From Paramacrobiotus metropolitanus (taxonomy: Eukaryota > Tardigrada > Eutardigrada > Parachela > Macrobiotidae): 64,000 nt of DNA. The notes beneath the pieces were generated by a model that ran no database searches, was not told where the DNA came from, and saw nothing but the letters and a program-made list of their open reading frames with translations. The stretch spans positions 248,001 through 312,000 of the forward strand of contig NW_026570239.1 of assembly GCF_019649055.1 (NCBI RefSeq). Reading direction: 5' to 3'. Positions 11,301 through 22,800 of this stretch are shown here, piece by piece. A program made the translations under genes and the position numbers. Positions within the stretch are counted from its first letter, which is position 1, and each line of letters opens with the position of its first letter.

Positions 11301-11700
11301 GATTTTCTGACGCACAGGGTTTTCCTTATCCGCTGCTTTGTTTGGTGGCAGGAGGTCAGTTGAGCCACCATTGCTCACTGACCATACACGTTTTCCGTCG
11401 GGTAAACCGGGGGCTCTCGACCACCGTTGGTAAAAAGAAAGGAAATCGGTCCTGGGTATGACGGCTGCAGAGCTATCAGCTTTTGCGTTTGGCCGGAGAA
11501 GGTTTAGTATCGCCTTGGCCATGGTATTACCCACCAACGTGCGGTAGGCTCTCTCAGTTGGCTCCGATTTCGGTGCCAGGAGGTAAGATGACGGCAACTC
11601 GCAGTCTATCGCGTCTCGTGGGCACGGCGGTACAGTCTAGGCTGCGCGGTTCGGGTTTGCCGCACCTTAAAGGGCACTGACATCAAGACTCTTATGCCAG
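8341..11700 (-). pseudogene. possible decayed retroelement coding block
   Basis: GC content and strand composition change at about 8.3 kb, and minus-strand frames become longer and more open than in flanking DNA. At 8557-8345 a frame contains RKPVILGNHDFL followed, in another frame, by PEMPAVIGILTR. This resembles the ILGxDFL...AVI core of LTR-retroelement aspartic proteases. Longer open stretches at 9672-9319 and 11597-11112 (161 codons) match no family I recognise. No reverse transcriptase or integrase motif was found. It may belong to the same element as the 13.1-15.7 kb block. The assignment is an inference from weak motifs. Confidence 0.25.
10898..10937. repeat. GC-rich hairpin
   Basis: Arms ATGGGGTGCCCCC (10898-10910) and GGGGGCACCTCAT (10925-10937) pair with one mismatch or G:U across a 14-base loop. 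Nearby GTAGCTCC / GGAGCAGCTAC words extend the symmetry. Confidence 0.6.
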
Positions 11701-12084
11701 TTCATGTACCAACCCCCGAATCGGATTACTGGCGACGGCGTACGCGCATGTATTGCTAAAGTGTTCTCCCACATAAAATAGCCGTATGGTGTCCCATTTC
11801 GGTGCCTGAACTGGTTCTTTTGCCTGTTTCTAGGTTCCTTTGGTTTTCTTATTTAATCCGGGCAGGTTCTTACTATTTTGCCCAGGTCTCTCCCCTTACC
11901 CTGGTTATTACGCCGCCATTTCCGCTGCTGCTTTCTCCGTTGTAGCTTTCGTTCTGACTAGTTAGTGAATCCGTTACCTGGACTACAGGCTAATGCCACT
12001 ATTATCACCGTAGTAACCAGCGGGTTTCGGGTCTGCACGGGCGGCATCCATTTTGCGAACGCACATAGGTCGCTCGCCCAAAAG
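11701..12084. other. no gene recognised
   Basis: Sequence between the retroelement-like block and the GC minisatellite. No feature recognised. Confidence 0.4.
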
Positions 12085-12627
12085 GGCACCGCCGGGAACG
12101 GCACCGCCGGGAACGGCACCGCCGGGAACGGCACCGCCGGGAACGGCACCGCCGGGAACGGGGAACGGCACCGCCGGGAACGGGGAACGGCACCGCCGGG
12201 AACGGGGAACGGCACCGCCGGGAACGGGGAACGGCACCGCCGGGAACGGGGAACGGCACCGCCGGGAACGGGGAACGGCACCGCCGGAACGGGAACGGCA
12301 CCGCCGGAACGGGAACGGCACCGCCGGGAACGGGGAACGGCACCGCCGGGAACGGGGAACGGCACCGCCGGGAACGGGGAACGGCACCGCCGGGAACGGG
12401 GAACGGCACCGCCGGGAACGGGGAACGGCACCGCCGGGAACGGGAACGGCACCGCCGGAACGGGGAACGGCACCGCCGGGAACGGGGAACGGCACCGCCG
12501 GGAACGGGGAACGGCACCGCCGGGAACGGGGAACGGCACCGCCGGGAACGGGGAACGGCACCGCCGGGAACGGCACCGCCGGGAACGGCACCGCCGGGAA
12601 CGGCACCGCCGGGAACGGCACAGCCGG
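12085..12627. repeat. GC-rich 15/22-bp minisatellite
   Basis: About 540 bp of two interleaved unit types: a 15-mer GGGAACGGCACCGCC, mostly at the two ends, and a 22-mer that adds a second GGGAACG, in the middle. Because 22 is not a multiple of 3, the array runs through all three frames. Five overlapping ORFs of 193-262 codons on both strands are by-products of this (GNGTAGNGERHRRERGTAPP-like on one strand, RSRRCRSPFPAVPFPV-like on the other). No start context, splice signal or homology supports a protein. Confidence 0.9.
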
Positions 12628-13061
12628 TGTTAATAAAAATTTGCCAGGTTTTTTTGCGTTGAAAAGGGCTAAGAACGCTATGGCTTTGCTGTCGAGCACC
12701 CCAATTCATATTGTTAATGTGTCCGGAATGCGGAAACGTTAGAGTACAAGAACTCTCTAATGTAACCTGCAGCACAATGAGCCTGAAGGCCATCGTAGTG
12801 GCATTGTTTGATCAGTTGATGCAGCCGGTAGAAAGGCTGATGACCTTAAGAGAAAGGGTGATGATCTCTGGCAGAATGGTTGATGACCTTCATTGAGCGT
12901 AAACCATCCTCCCGGCAGCCATCCTGCCGGCTACAGGCTGCTTCCGTCTTGGGTGCAACCTGGCTCCGGCTGCCATTGAAAGTAACGACCCCGTTGCCGG
13001 CTGTCTGGCAACCCGATATCTCGTGTTCCAGGTGGAAGCGCCAAGCCGGGACGGTCAGGAT
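12628..13061. other. no gene recognised
   Basis: Flank of the minisatellite. A GTTGATG(A/C) direct repeat lies around 12815-12890. Nothing codes recognisably. Confidence 0.35.
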
Positions 13062-15650
13062 TCACCGCTCTGAAGAGTAATCTGGCGTTCTAGCGACGGC
13101 GCCAATCCGGGTACCAGCGTTGGTACGGTTCTGGTTCCAGTCGCCGGCCGCGAATCCACAATTGCCGTCGCATTGATCCCCGGCATGCAGCACTAGCAGG
13201 TAATCGCTCAGGTGTGCGCCCGTCGGTGCATGTTCCGTTCCCTGCTCGCTGTACCCGTCCGTCGTCTCCGTTCCCCAGCGTCGTGCCGGGCCAGGTCGAC
13301 TGGTGCCCACTAGGTTTCCGAAGTTCTGGCAGGCTATATTGCATTCCTCTTGGTTGGTTAAGTTCTGATCGAGGTAACCTCCGCCAAAACTGCCGCGGAC
13401 CCGATTTCGCGGCTGGCAAAAGTTCCCTCCATATCCGGGCTTCTGCCGTAGTTCCCGCCGCATCCTTAAGTGCCTCTACCATACCTGCCGGCCCCCGGCG
13501 AGCTCGGTTGTGGACGACCGTACTGTGGCGGGGATGCATACGCAGGGCCGAAAGGTGTCCAGTTTACGGCAAATGCATGTCCGGGCGACGCGGATCTTTA
13601 TTTCGCCTGCACCGGCCAGCACAAAGATTACACTTTCGGTCGGCGCATCGAACCGTAAACTTGGCCATCCAGACATCGAATGGCCAACCGTCCTTCGGTT
13701 CTTCTGCCGTCGGTTCCTAGTACTAGTCAGCCACATGTCCGGTTGGAGTCCGCTCACGGGCGACCGTGAACTCTGCGATTACTGCCCTACCGACTAATTC
13801 GTGTCTTTTGTGCAGGCGGCAAAGCTGGTATACCCATCCATCCAGTTTTCGCATATCGCCGTCGAACTTGACGGGAGGTCCGTCATCCGGCTGGCCGATG
13901 TCAGCGCTCGCCCGAGACTATTCGATTTGCTAAGGTTGTGTCGACTCCGATCAACATCGGCCCGGCCTCACGATTTCTCTTTCCGATCGTATTGTTGGTC
14001 TCGGTCGGCATCGGTCTGGTCATCCCGTCGACCAGGGCGCTTCGCGTCCCGGCGTTCCGGCATGACGCAGTACTGGAGCATGAACTTTAGACGCCGGTCG
14101 GTCGGATGTATCAGCAGGCCGTATTGCACACGGGCTTAGTGCAGCAGAGACAGCAACCCGTCTTAGTCAGAGCGCAGCCTTGCCCGGCACACTTGCCAGC
14201 TGTCGGAGAACAATGGCCAGCCGCGGTCATACGACAACCGAATGGTGAAACCTGTCGGCCAGAAAGGACTGTGCGGCGGCTCACGCTGGCGCTAACGCGA
14301 CATCGGACCTAGGACCGACGTCAACGATACCCGTGTGAAACTGAGAGCTAGACAACGGCGGCCTTCGACATCGAAGATTATCCTTGCCGCCGACCTAAAG
14401 TGGTCCGGCCTCAGCGAGACCCGAAATACGGCGCCGGATTAATTGACGGAAAAAGTCGCGCTATTGACACGACCGACCGGGTTTGGCAGCAAACCACAGG
14501 AAAATGCGGGAGGCTCTGTGCCGGGCTCATGTCAAAAGTTAATCCTGTCGGATGTACCGCAGTCGTCCAACACGTCGATTGGATACATGTCAAAACTTAA
14601 TCCTGTCGGATGTACCGCAGTCGTCCAACACCTCGTGTTAGCCTGTTCCTGTTTAGATCCATCGCTCAGGGTGGTTCGTACGGCTGCGGCGTTCGATCTT
14701 GAAGCCTCCTATCTGTTCTGGTCTGTTTCGACTGTCCGTCCGGCTTCGGTGGGTTTGTCCGTCTTGCCGCATCGGTAGTCCGGGGTGCCGTGTCGTTCAA
14801 TTCAATCGAACCAACAGGCCGCGTAGTAGCACTCCGCTGCGCCGGGCTGTCGTCAGATTCGTCTCCAAGCTGGCTGCTCGTTTCAAAAGCTGTTCCGTCC
14901 AATGTATCGCTGTTCCCAGTTCCTGTTCTAGGTTGACGTATTTCAAAAATACATCTGTAAGCTCCTTCGGAGTTGACGGTTCATGCGATGAACTCGGTTG
15001 ACTCGACCAGAGAAATTTTTTGAGCTTTTCCTTGTACGCGTCCTTTCTTTTGTTGCCGTCCCCGAAGCTGTCGCTGTAGCATCTCTCTCGCTTCGGTTCT
15101 TTTGCTGCACTCCTGCAAAGGTAGACAAACTCGGTCACGAAAGTGTCCACCCGTTTTGGAGTCGCTTGGTGGCTTCTGCCATATCCGCATTCTCCGTTTT
15201 CAGGGTGGTAATAGTCGCAAGGTTGTCTTCTTCCGGTCGACCTTGTTCTGGGCGGCTGCTAACTGGACTACCAGATGGGCCGATTGTTCGTTTATCGTGC
15301 CATCACTGATCTGGTCTGGCGGCCTGTTAAGTTTTGGAACTGCCGTCCTTCCGGCGTCTGCAGTATCGGTTCGTTAGGGTTGAGTTGAGTTCTGTCCGCC
15401 TTCGGTGTCGATTCCGGACTGCCGTCTACAACAGACACTGGAACAAATCCGGCAGGAACAGTTTGACCGGCAACGGTATGGTCGACTCCCCGGCAAGCGG
15501 TCGACTGAGATCTCGGTCGAACTCTGCCGAGTGACCGTTGGTGTCAGCTGGTCCGCTCCATCCAGGACGGGTGATCTGGCTGCCGTGCCGGGTTACAAAA
15601 CGACCTGCGGTTGTCTGAGACGACTGGTCGTTTTGAACGGTTACAGACGC
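13062..15650 (-). pseudogene. possible gag-like retroelement relic (GC-rich block)
   Basis: GC-rich sequence whose minus strand carries broken but protein-like frames. From 15340 down there are coiled-coil-like segments (LVVQLAAAQNKVDRK; TLKTENADMAEATKRL), then KDAYKEKLKKFLWSS and LTDVFLKYVNLEQELGTA, then a polar Pro/Arg-rich stretch. At 13463-13300 a segment with PGYGGNF, NQEECNIACQNFGNLV follows, which could be a worn zinc knuckle. The order (helical part, basic linker, Cys motif) suits a gag polyprotein read on the minus strand. Several frameshifts separate the pieces, and no pol is visible. This is an inference; a host low-complexity gene relic is an alternative. Confidence 0.3.
14528..14631. 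repeat. 46-bp tandem duplication
   Basis: 14528-14573 and 14586-14631 are identical except for one base and lie at a 58-base period. It is a recent local duplication inside the GC-rich relic. Confidence 0.85.
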
Positions 15651-15659
15651 ACACTATGC

Positions 15660-16035
15660 AAATGTCACAATGAATGATTAATATCTGTCTGGTGTTAGTT
15701 CGTTATGGCGGACAAAATTATCCTAATAAAATCTCGGACAAATAAAAAACATACAATAACACCGATATTACTTTCCAGTCTAAAGGAATCGACTTTTGAT
15801 CGTAGGCAAAGGCGACAATGGCTCGGGTCTCGTCTACGCTCGTAACTTGCGGTATAATCTAAAACAAGCACAGCGCGCGGCGCTTACGCGCCGCGCTGTA
15901 GTGCAAAGGCGGTTCTTGTCGGCTGGGCGTTTTTGCTAAACGATTTGAAGTGAAACGGTTTTATATGCTAAGTAAGTCTTATTGAAAGGACGATACAGTC
16001 AGCTAGAGACGGGTTTGCAACCGAAATTCTTCGGT
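15660..16035. other. no gene recognised
   Basis: Contains an 18-bp palindromic stretch around 15876-15900 (GCGCGGCGC...GCGCCGCGC) and one GTAACTTGCGGTATAA word of the family listed at 56284. Confidence 0.4.
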
Positions 16036-16053
16036 CAAAAAACCCTTTAAAGC

Positions 16054-17062
16054 ATGGACACACCACGCGTGGCCTTCGGTTACCAAAATCATCAAACGGC
16101 GAGTACCGCACGCGAGGCCTTCGGTGACCAAAGGCTCAAAAGGGCGGGTACCGCATGCGAGGCCTTCGGTGACCAAAGGGCAAAGGCTCAAAAGGGCGGG
16201 TACCGCACGCGTGGCCTTCGGTGGCCAAACGCTCATAAATGGGTACCGCACGCGGGGCCTTTGGCGACTAAAAGCTCAAAAGGACGGGTACCGCACGCGT
16301 GGCCTTCGGTGACCAAACGCTCAAAAGGACGGGTACCACACGCGGGGCCTTTGGTGACCAAAGGCTCAAAAAGGCAAGCACAGCCCGCTTCGCGCTGCAG
16401 TGCAAAGGTGATTTCAGTCGGCTGCATTTTTCCCTGAATGAATTCCAGTTAGAAGGTTTAAAAAGCTTGGTAGGATTTAGTAAAAGCAAACTAAGGTCAG
16501 TTAGGAGCAGGCTAAACCAAGAGCCTTCAGTTACAAAAGGTTAAAGCAGTGGGTACCGCACGCGTGATCATCGGTTACAAATAGCTTAAAAAGGTGGATA
16601 CCGCACGCGTCGGCTTCGGTTAAAAAAGCCTTAAAAATTTTGGTGCCGCACGCGTGGCTTCATTTACAAAAAGCCGGAAAGGGTGGGAACCGCATGCGTG
16701 GCCTTCACTGATCAAAAGCTTAAAAGGCCTTCGGTGATCAATGGCTTAAAAAGCCTTCGGTGACCAAAGGCTTAAAAGGCATTCGGTGACCAAAGGCATA
16801 AAAGGGAGGGTAACGCACGCGTGGCCTTTGGTGACAAAAGATTAAAAAAACCTTGGGTGACCAAAGGCTTAAAAGGCTTTCGGTCACCAAAGGCTTATAT
16901 AGGCGGGTACCGCACGCGTGGCCTTCAGTGACCAAAGGCTTAAAAGGCCTTCGGTTTCCACAGGCTTAATAAAGCAGGTACCACATGCGTGCCTTTCGGT
17001 GGCCAAAGGCTTAAAAGGGCGGGTACCGCACGCGTGTCATTCGGTGACCACAGGCTCAAAGG
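16054..17062. repeat. ~45-bp satellite array (GGGTACCGCACGCGTGGCCT)
   Basis: About 1 kb of diverged tandem units with the core GGGTACCGCACGCGTGGCCT followed by TCGGTGACCAAAGGCTTAAAA; some units lack the first half. Divergence rises toward the right. Frames through it on both strands read as periodic peptides (AGTACEAFGDQRLK-like) and are not genes. Each unit contains KpnI-like GGTACC and MluI-like ACGCGT palindromes. Confidence 0.85.
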
Positions 17063-17460
17063 GTGGGTGCCGCAAAATTTTTTAAGGTAATTAAAATTAT
17101 CAGGTTTGTTAAAGCACTAAGGACTTAAAGCTTAGTATGGAATAAAGCTAAATGTGAGATTCGGTTTATCAGGTGAAGGTTTTACAGGTAAAGGTACTAA
17201 ATTTTGGAAGCTTAGTAAGGATAAAGACGTAACAGCACAGGTTTAATGGGCTGCAAAAGCTTAAAAGTCGCTAGGCGGGTTCCGGCCAATCCGACACGTA
17301 AGGCTGGTTCTAGCCATTCGAAACGTTTTGGAGGCGGGAGCGTTCCGGAATCAGATCTCTGCTTTAATATATAGGATACTTTTTCCTTGCATGAATATCA
17401 AAACTCGTAGCGTAACTCGCACGCTCGTTACACTTGTTTTTTGAGATAGCGCATCCAGAA
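17063..17460. other. no gene recognised
   Basis: AT-rich tail of the satellite, then unique sequence that includes GTAGCGTAACTCGCACG at 17408, a member of the GTAACTCG word family. Confidence 0.4.
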
Positions 17461-17524
17461 AAACTGCCCGCACTAGCTGTTAGCCTCTGATGTCGAAGGA
17501 ACCGATAACTAGTGCGGGCAGTTT
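17461..17524. mobile_element. short hairpin MITE (CTGCCCGCACTAG family), copy 1
   Basis: A 64-bp unit with perfect 16-bp arms (AAACTGCCCGCACTAG / inverse). Its centre (CTCTGATGTCGAAGG) resembles that of the larger element at 59594-59739 (CTTTGATGTCAAAGA). Both share the CCGCACTAG arm ends and the palindromic centre, so they appear to be one family, with this copy the core only. Confidence 0.7.
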
Positions 17525-17584
17525 AAGGGGATGTGTTAGCAGAGTTTCCCTTTATTACCGAGTCCCTTATTGTAATTACAGTAT

Positions 17585-17949
17585 GCCTGCGTGCACGGGT
17601 GATCTTTTTGGGTCCGCACGGGTGTTGACTGCGTGCACGGAGTTTGGGAACGAGCGTTGGCTGCGGACACGGGTGATTTCTATTATTTCAGAATTACTAT
17701 ATTTTAAATTGGAAGAAGATTATAAACTGGATGAAGGGCATAATATCGTAGTGAGAGATGCCAAAAGCAGCAGGAATTGGAATGCGATAGCCATGGCTAC
17801 CGCGTTCGTTTTCGGAATGGATCCTGGAACGGCCGTTTTGGAGTTGGATCCGTTGCGCACTCACCGTGCAAGCAGCCAACACCCGTTCCCGAACTCCGTG
17901 CACACAGCCAACGCCCGTGCAGTCACCCGTGCACGCAGCCAACACCCGT
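17585..17949. mobile_element. foldback element with GTGCACGGGTG repeats
   Basis: Left arm 17585-17675 and right arm about 17860-17949 are inverted copies rich in CGTGCACGGGTGTTGGCTGC. About 190 bases of unrelated sequence lie between. The 177-codon + strand ORF across it is created by the repeats and is not supported as a gene. Confidence 0.65.
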
Positions 17950-18003
17950 GTTTCCCCGTCCACGCAGCATCGACATTATACGTAATTATCCTTTTCCCGT
18001 CCA

Positions 18004-18106
18004 TAGTGCGGCAAAATAGCTAACGAGCTGTTTTAACGCAGTGTGCGGTAAAATAGCCAACAAGCTATTGCGGCCACCATAGTGCGGCAAAATAGCCATA
18101 GCCAAA
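18004..18106. repeat. GGCTATTTTGCCGCA repeat cluster, second site
   Basis: Four copies of TAGTGCGGCAAAATAGCC-type words, the inverse of the cluster at 7751-7957. Confidence 0.7.
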
Positions 18107-18258
18107 CTATTAAAAGCGGTAGCGTAGCTCCATGTTGTACATAACTACGGTGAAATGCAGCGGACATGCAGGAGTGCCGCTGGTTACCACATACAGTTGG
18201 AAGTAGGTAAACACGCTTAGAAAGCTTTCTAAGCAGAGGCAACTAAACGTCTAGACGA

Positions 18259-18955
18259 AGGACATTTAAACGCACCCGGACATTTGGGAGTGTGACATTT
18301 TGCCGCAATTAAATTCGACGCACGGCTTTTCGCTGCGAAGACATTTCGCCGCGGGACATTTTGACGCTGGGACACTTCGGTTTAAAACAATCTGCATTGA
18401 GACATTTTAACTTTGCGACTTTTTGTCTCAACACGTCTAGTCGAGGACACTTCGCCGCAAAAGAATTGACACGCTTACTTTTCCGGGTTTCTTAGAAGGT
18501 TTTCTTGGGTTTTTAGGTTTCTTAGACTTGTTAGGTATTTTAAGTTTCTTAGGTTTCTTAGATTTGTTAGGTATCTTAGGTTTCTTAGGTTTCTTAGGTT
18601 TTTGGGTGATTTAGGTTTCTTAGGTTTCTTAGGTTTCTTAGTTTTCTTGGGTTTCTTAGGTTATTTTTTTGTGTGTTCCGAATTATTTTTAGGTTTTGCT
18701 CGACTGTTTCAATTGACCTGATTGAGTGTTTGTCTGCCAAAGAGGACTTTTCGTCGAAACAGCCTCGCGGCGAAATATATCGGCGTCTAAACGGCCTGGC
18801 GACGAAATGTCTCGAGGCGGGATGTCCAGTCGAATAAATGTCCCGCGACGGAATGTCGCGAGGCGAGATGACCTTGCTGCAAAATTTCTGCGACCAAACG
18901 TCCTGCGACGAGTTGTCGGCGGCGAAATGTCGCGGTGCCCATTTAAATAGGGACG
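18259..18955. mobile_element. foldback element with GACATTTCGCCGC arms
   Basis: The left arm (about 18259-18486) consists of diverged GACATTTCGCCGCGGG words. The right arm (about 18735-18955) has the same words in inverse sense (GGCGACGAAATGTC). A TTAGGTTTC array fills the middle. The arms are only imperfectly paired. Confidence 0.6.
18487..18680. repeat. TTAGGTTTC 9-bp tandem repeat
   Basis: About 15 to 20 degenerate copies of TTAGGTTTC (variants TTAGATTTG, TTGGGTTTC). The unit contains TTAGG, the arthropod-type telomere word, but in an interstitial, decayed array flanked by inverted repeats. Confidence 0.75.
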
Positions 18956-18959
18956 TTTT

Positions 18960-19814
18960 GCGATGATTATCATGGTAACAAAAATACGAACATAAATAAT
19001 ACTGGTACTTGTACTTCGAAAACCTCTGTTGGTCATCTTAAGCAAAGGCTGCGCAATCTGCTTCTCAATATTGTACGTTTTCAAAAACCGATTGATTTTG
19101 ATGCCGGTATTTCCAGGCGTCATACTTTGTTTTCTTCAGACGCAAATTTTGAAAATCAGTTGTTGCGGTTTGCGTCTTTAGATATCCATGTAAAGAAATT
19201 ATTCAGAAGATGATTAACCTTGTGAAATTGTTTAAAAAAATATTTGTATCGTAACTTGCGTTATAACCCATAGTTCGAGTTACTGTAAATAGCGTAGCTG
19301 TCGTAGCGTCAAATTTCCATAACTGCACAGGTTCGATATGATATGAACATTTAAGATGCACCAGCCATTCCAAATAAACCTAACGCGCAAATTCTGACGC
19401 GGCGGGCCATGCGTGATCTGAAGTTCAGCATAACCAATGAATTTGTATCTCTCGCTGTATCTTTACGCATACGATACAGTAGATCACCGGTGCAACACCT
19501 TGTGCAAAATCCCGCTAAAGGCCATAGCTCGTAGGACAACGCTACAATTCAGTTAGTCACTTCGGCCACATGTTTGATCGTCATTAAGGATCGGCCAACT
19601 GGGCTTGCGAAACACTCACCGATGTGTTATGAAGATAGGAGAGAAGCAAGCGTGAATGTTAGTTACGGGCTACTTACGGCCGAGGGCTTGACCCAATATT
19701 TATGTTTTCAGTCATTTGCGAGAGCAAAGCGCTCTGTTAATGGTGAAACGACCCATGCCTTTGCGTCTTACGTAATAACTAACTTATTCTCTGGCAAAAT
19801 CTTGTACCACTGCG
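18960..19814. other. upstream region of gene A, no gene recognised
   Basis: Only short ORFs. It should contain the promoter and any 5' UTR of gene A, but no TATA or initiator element can be assigned with confidence. Confidence 0.35.
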
Positions 19815-22800
19815 ATGGGCATAAAAGCGGCTGTCCACGTCTTATTTATTTTTAATAACATAATTCAGCCTAATGCTGGATTGGGGGACAACAGAGATTA
19901 CCATGACGATCTGGACGATAATTCCGATGATCTGCCCTATGGTAAATTGGCATCGAGCTGTGTTTTTATTGCTTTTTATTTTATTTTTATTGTCGAGCTA
20001 TATTTTTGCCTTCTACAATCGGCTTTGGTCATTTCATTATAGTCCACGGCAGAGGCTAGAGCTGTCCAATCGGTAGCGGTCCAACTGAGATACTGAAAAG
20101 CTATTTGTAATCAGGAAGTCCAAATATTTTCCCTTTCTGTCACTCTATTCATAATTTCACTAAAGCTAAATAACTAACTAATGCATCAAAAACTTTCAAA
20201 AAATTACTTTACGTTCATCAAAATACTGTTGCTCTGAATTTCCACTTCGACAAAGAATTCGTTGATACCTCGGGCATTGCCGGGATAAACAACAGTAATA
20301 CATACAATACAGATGAAAACGCCACAAAATTGCCCTAGCCTAAAGAGTTCAGCTGACATGAAGCGCGCCATGCACGAGGCACAAAGCCATGGAACTTCAA
20401 AATTTTTTGCGTTCATGATGCGACCAAAGCTCCGGAGAGCCTTTGCGTCCCGGACACTTTTGTCGGAGCACTACTTCGACCCGGACACTTTGGTCGGAGC
20501 ACTATTTAGACCCGGACAGTGCTCCGACCAAAGTGTCCGGGTCGAAATAGTGCCCCGACCAAAGAGTCCGGGTCTAAATAGTGCTGCGATTAAAGTGTCC
20601 GGGCCGAAGTAGTGCTCCGACCAAAGCGTCCGGGACGCAAAAGCTCTCTGGAGCTTTGGTCGCATCATGAACGCAAAAAATTTTAGGTGGGCAAAATTTA
20701 CGGCGGACGTTTTTTTGGCCCCCGGACGGTTTGGTCGGTTTAACGACCAAAACGTCCGCCGGACGTCTTGGTCGTCCGGACGTTTTGGTCGGTTACAAAC
20801 GTACACGCCAATCCGTACGGTCACCGCTGCTGCTGACTAACGACTTCGCAAACAGGCCTGACGGGCCGTGCAATCAGTCGTCACCCATCTACAGCCCTGC
20901 TCCACCACATGCGGGCAGTTGCACAAAGTAAATTAAAAAAGCGCCGTTTAGCGTCCTTCTTTATGATTTTCTAGTGTAACTTTTGCTACGATTCACAGGT
21001 ACTAAAATTAAGATTTTTCGAAGTGTCAGTAGCGTGAAGGGGGTAGCGGTCATTTTATTGATGCTTATATCTGTAGCTGCCTCCATAACAATTTCAACAA
21101 CCGATGTTTGAGTGGGCCCTTCTGTAAAGCATTAAGGCACCCAAGATGCATTTATTACTGGGTAACCTTGCGCGATCAATGATCGCTACTCGAGATGACC
21201 GCGAAACAAGATCCATCTCCCATAGACTTATATGTTAAGCGGTACCTTCCAAAGAATGTGGTTACCTAAAGAACCACTCCAGCCGTTGTAGAGATGATGT
21301 TAGACGGAAGTTGGAAGGGGCCACTAGAATACTACGTTAACACTCCCTTTCATCCGCCTAAATTTTTAAAGAGATAGGAATGAAATTTGATTATTTCTTG
21401 ATAAGCAATCTGATTTTTGCGAATAAGATAAAACTTTTGCTCCCATCCCATGCTCTTTAGCTTCTTGCTAAGGAAAATCTTTTAGAAAGTTGCTATTGAC
21501 CAAGGATTATCTCCAAAAATTACGCAAGGATGGTAGACTTACACATTCGAAACAAAGGATTTTTTTTTACTTCCCGCGTGTGGTGGAGCAGGGCTGTAAG
21601 TCCAAACCGCGCTCGTACCTTTCAAAGCTGAAAGCCCAAATGCCTATCCGTTTAGCTACATGGAGTGTGGCCTCGGTGTAGCTAAATGCTAAAGTTTTAT
21701 TTAATTTTCTGGTTAGATCGCTGGACCTTTGGTTTCAAATTCATAATGTAAATAAGTAAAATAACTACTTTAGCTATGTATTTTGTAATTACGAACTCCA
21801 CTTCAAAATATGGTTTTTTTCGTATTGGTAGACTGGCAAGACCGCATCCATCCGGCCACCATTCGAGCCTATTTGTCGGACTTAAATGGCAACAGGAAAC
21901 TGGCAAACGACATTATATTTGCCGATGCTGGCACTGGATTCGGCTATAATGACACCTCAGGTATATGAATTGAATGAAAAGCTTCAGTCATACGTAAACA
22001 GGAGCCGGTGACATGGACCTGGTGATAAAACCTAATGTGCTAGCATGTGTGCAGTACTGGCTAATTAGGCGATTTTAAATTACGATTGACCACGCCTACT
22101 TTGATCACAGCAGCTGAAAATATTTTTTTAAATGTCCTGCACATGTGTACTACCTTCCTGCAAAAAATCAGATTTTTTTGAAGGGGGAGGACCCCTATGT
22201 GCCCTGGTAAGATAACATTTGATAACAAATAGAAAACACATCCAAGGCCAAAAACCGAGAATCCAAAAGACATACGGAGACTTAATGAAACACTAAGAAG
22301 CCTAAAAAACCCAACAAAAGCACTCAGGAAACCAAAAACCCTAGAACGTGATCCATAAGCAGGCTGTCGGTCTGCAGAATAGACTCCGCAAAACGTCGGG
22401 CAGCAAAATTGTAGAAAAGCGAACTGTCGGTCAGCAATCTGATTGTCAGCAAGTCGTGTTAATCAGCAACATGTGGGTCAGAAAATTGTCGTGCAGCAAA
22501 ACGGAGGTCAGTAAACTAATGTGCTACCGATTTTCACGCGCATCCTAAAATGCATACTTCGACAAGTCCCATATTCCGGCTCTCAGCTGGCTGAAAATGC
22601 CCTTTGAACCGAATTTAATTGAAACGTGTGAAATTTTTTCGGACTGCAAAACCATTTTTTCTAATAACAACATCAAAACTAAACAAATGAATAGCTCACT
22701 GAATGTTTTCACACCTGTACGATATCGGATATTCAATAATTCCACACAAATTCACAAAACATTGAAAATTTTGAATATCGCGCAGCCGGCACAGGTGTAA

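Noticed and set aside
11958-12793. Five long overlapping ORFs (193-262 codons) on both strands
   Set aside because: They are produced by a stop-free GC minisatellite; all frames read simple periodic peptides.
16003-16544. Several ORFs in the 16-kb region with AGTACEAFGDQRLK-like periodic peptides
   Set aside because: Translation of the 45-bp satellite in several frames; no start or splice support.
17490-18023. 177-codon ORF on the + strand
   Set aside because: Spans an inverted-repeat element; composition follows the repeats and no domain is seen.
18487-18680. True telomere or chromosome end
   Set aside because: The TTAGGTTTC array is degenerate, short and interstitial, with unique genes beyond it.
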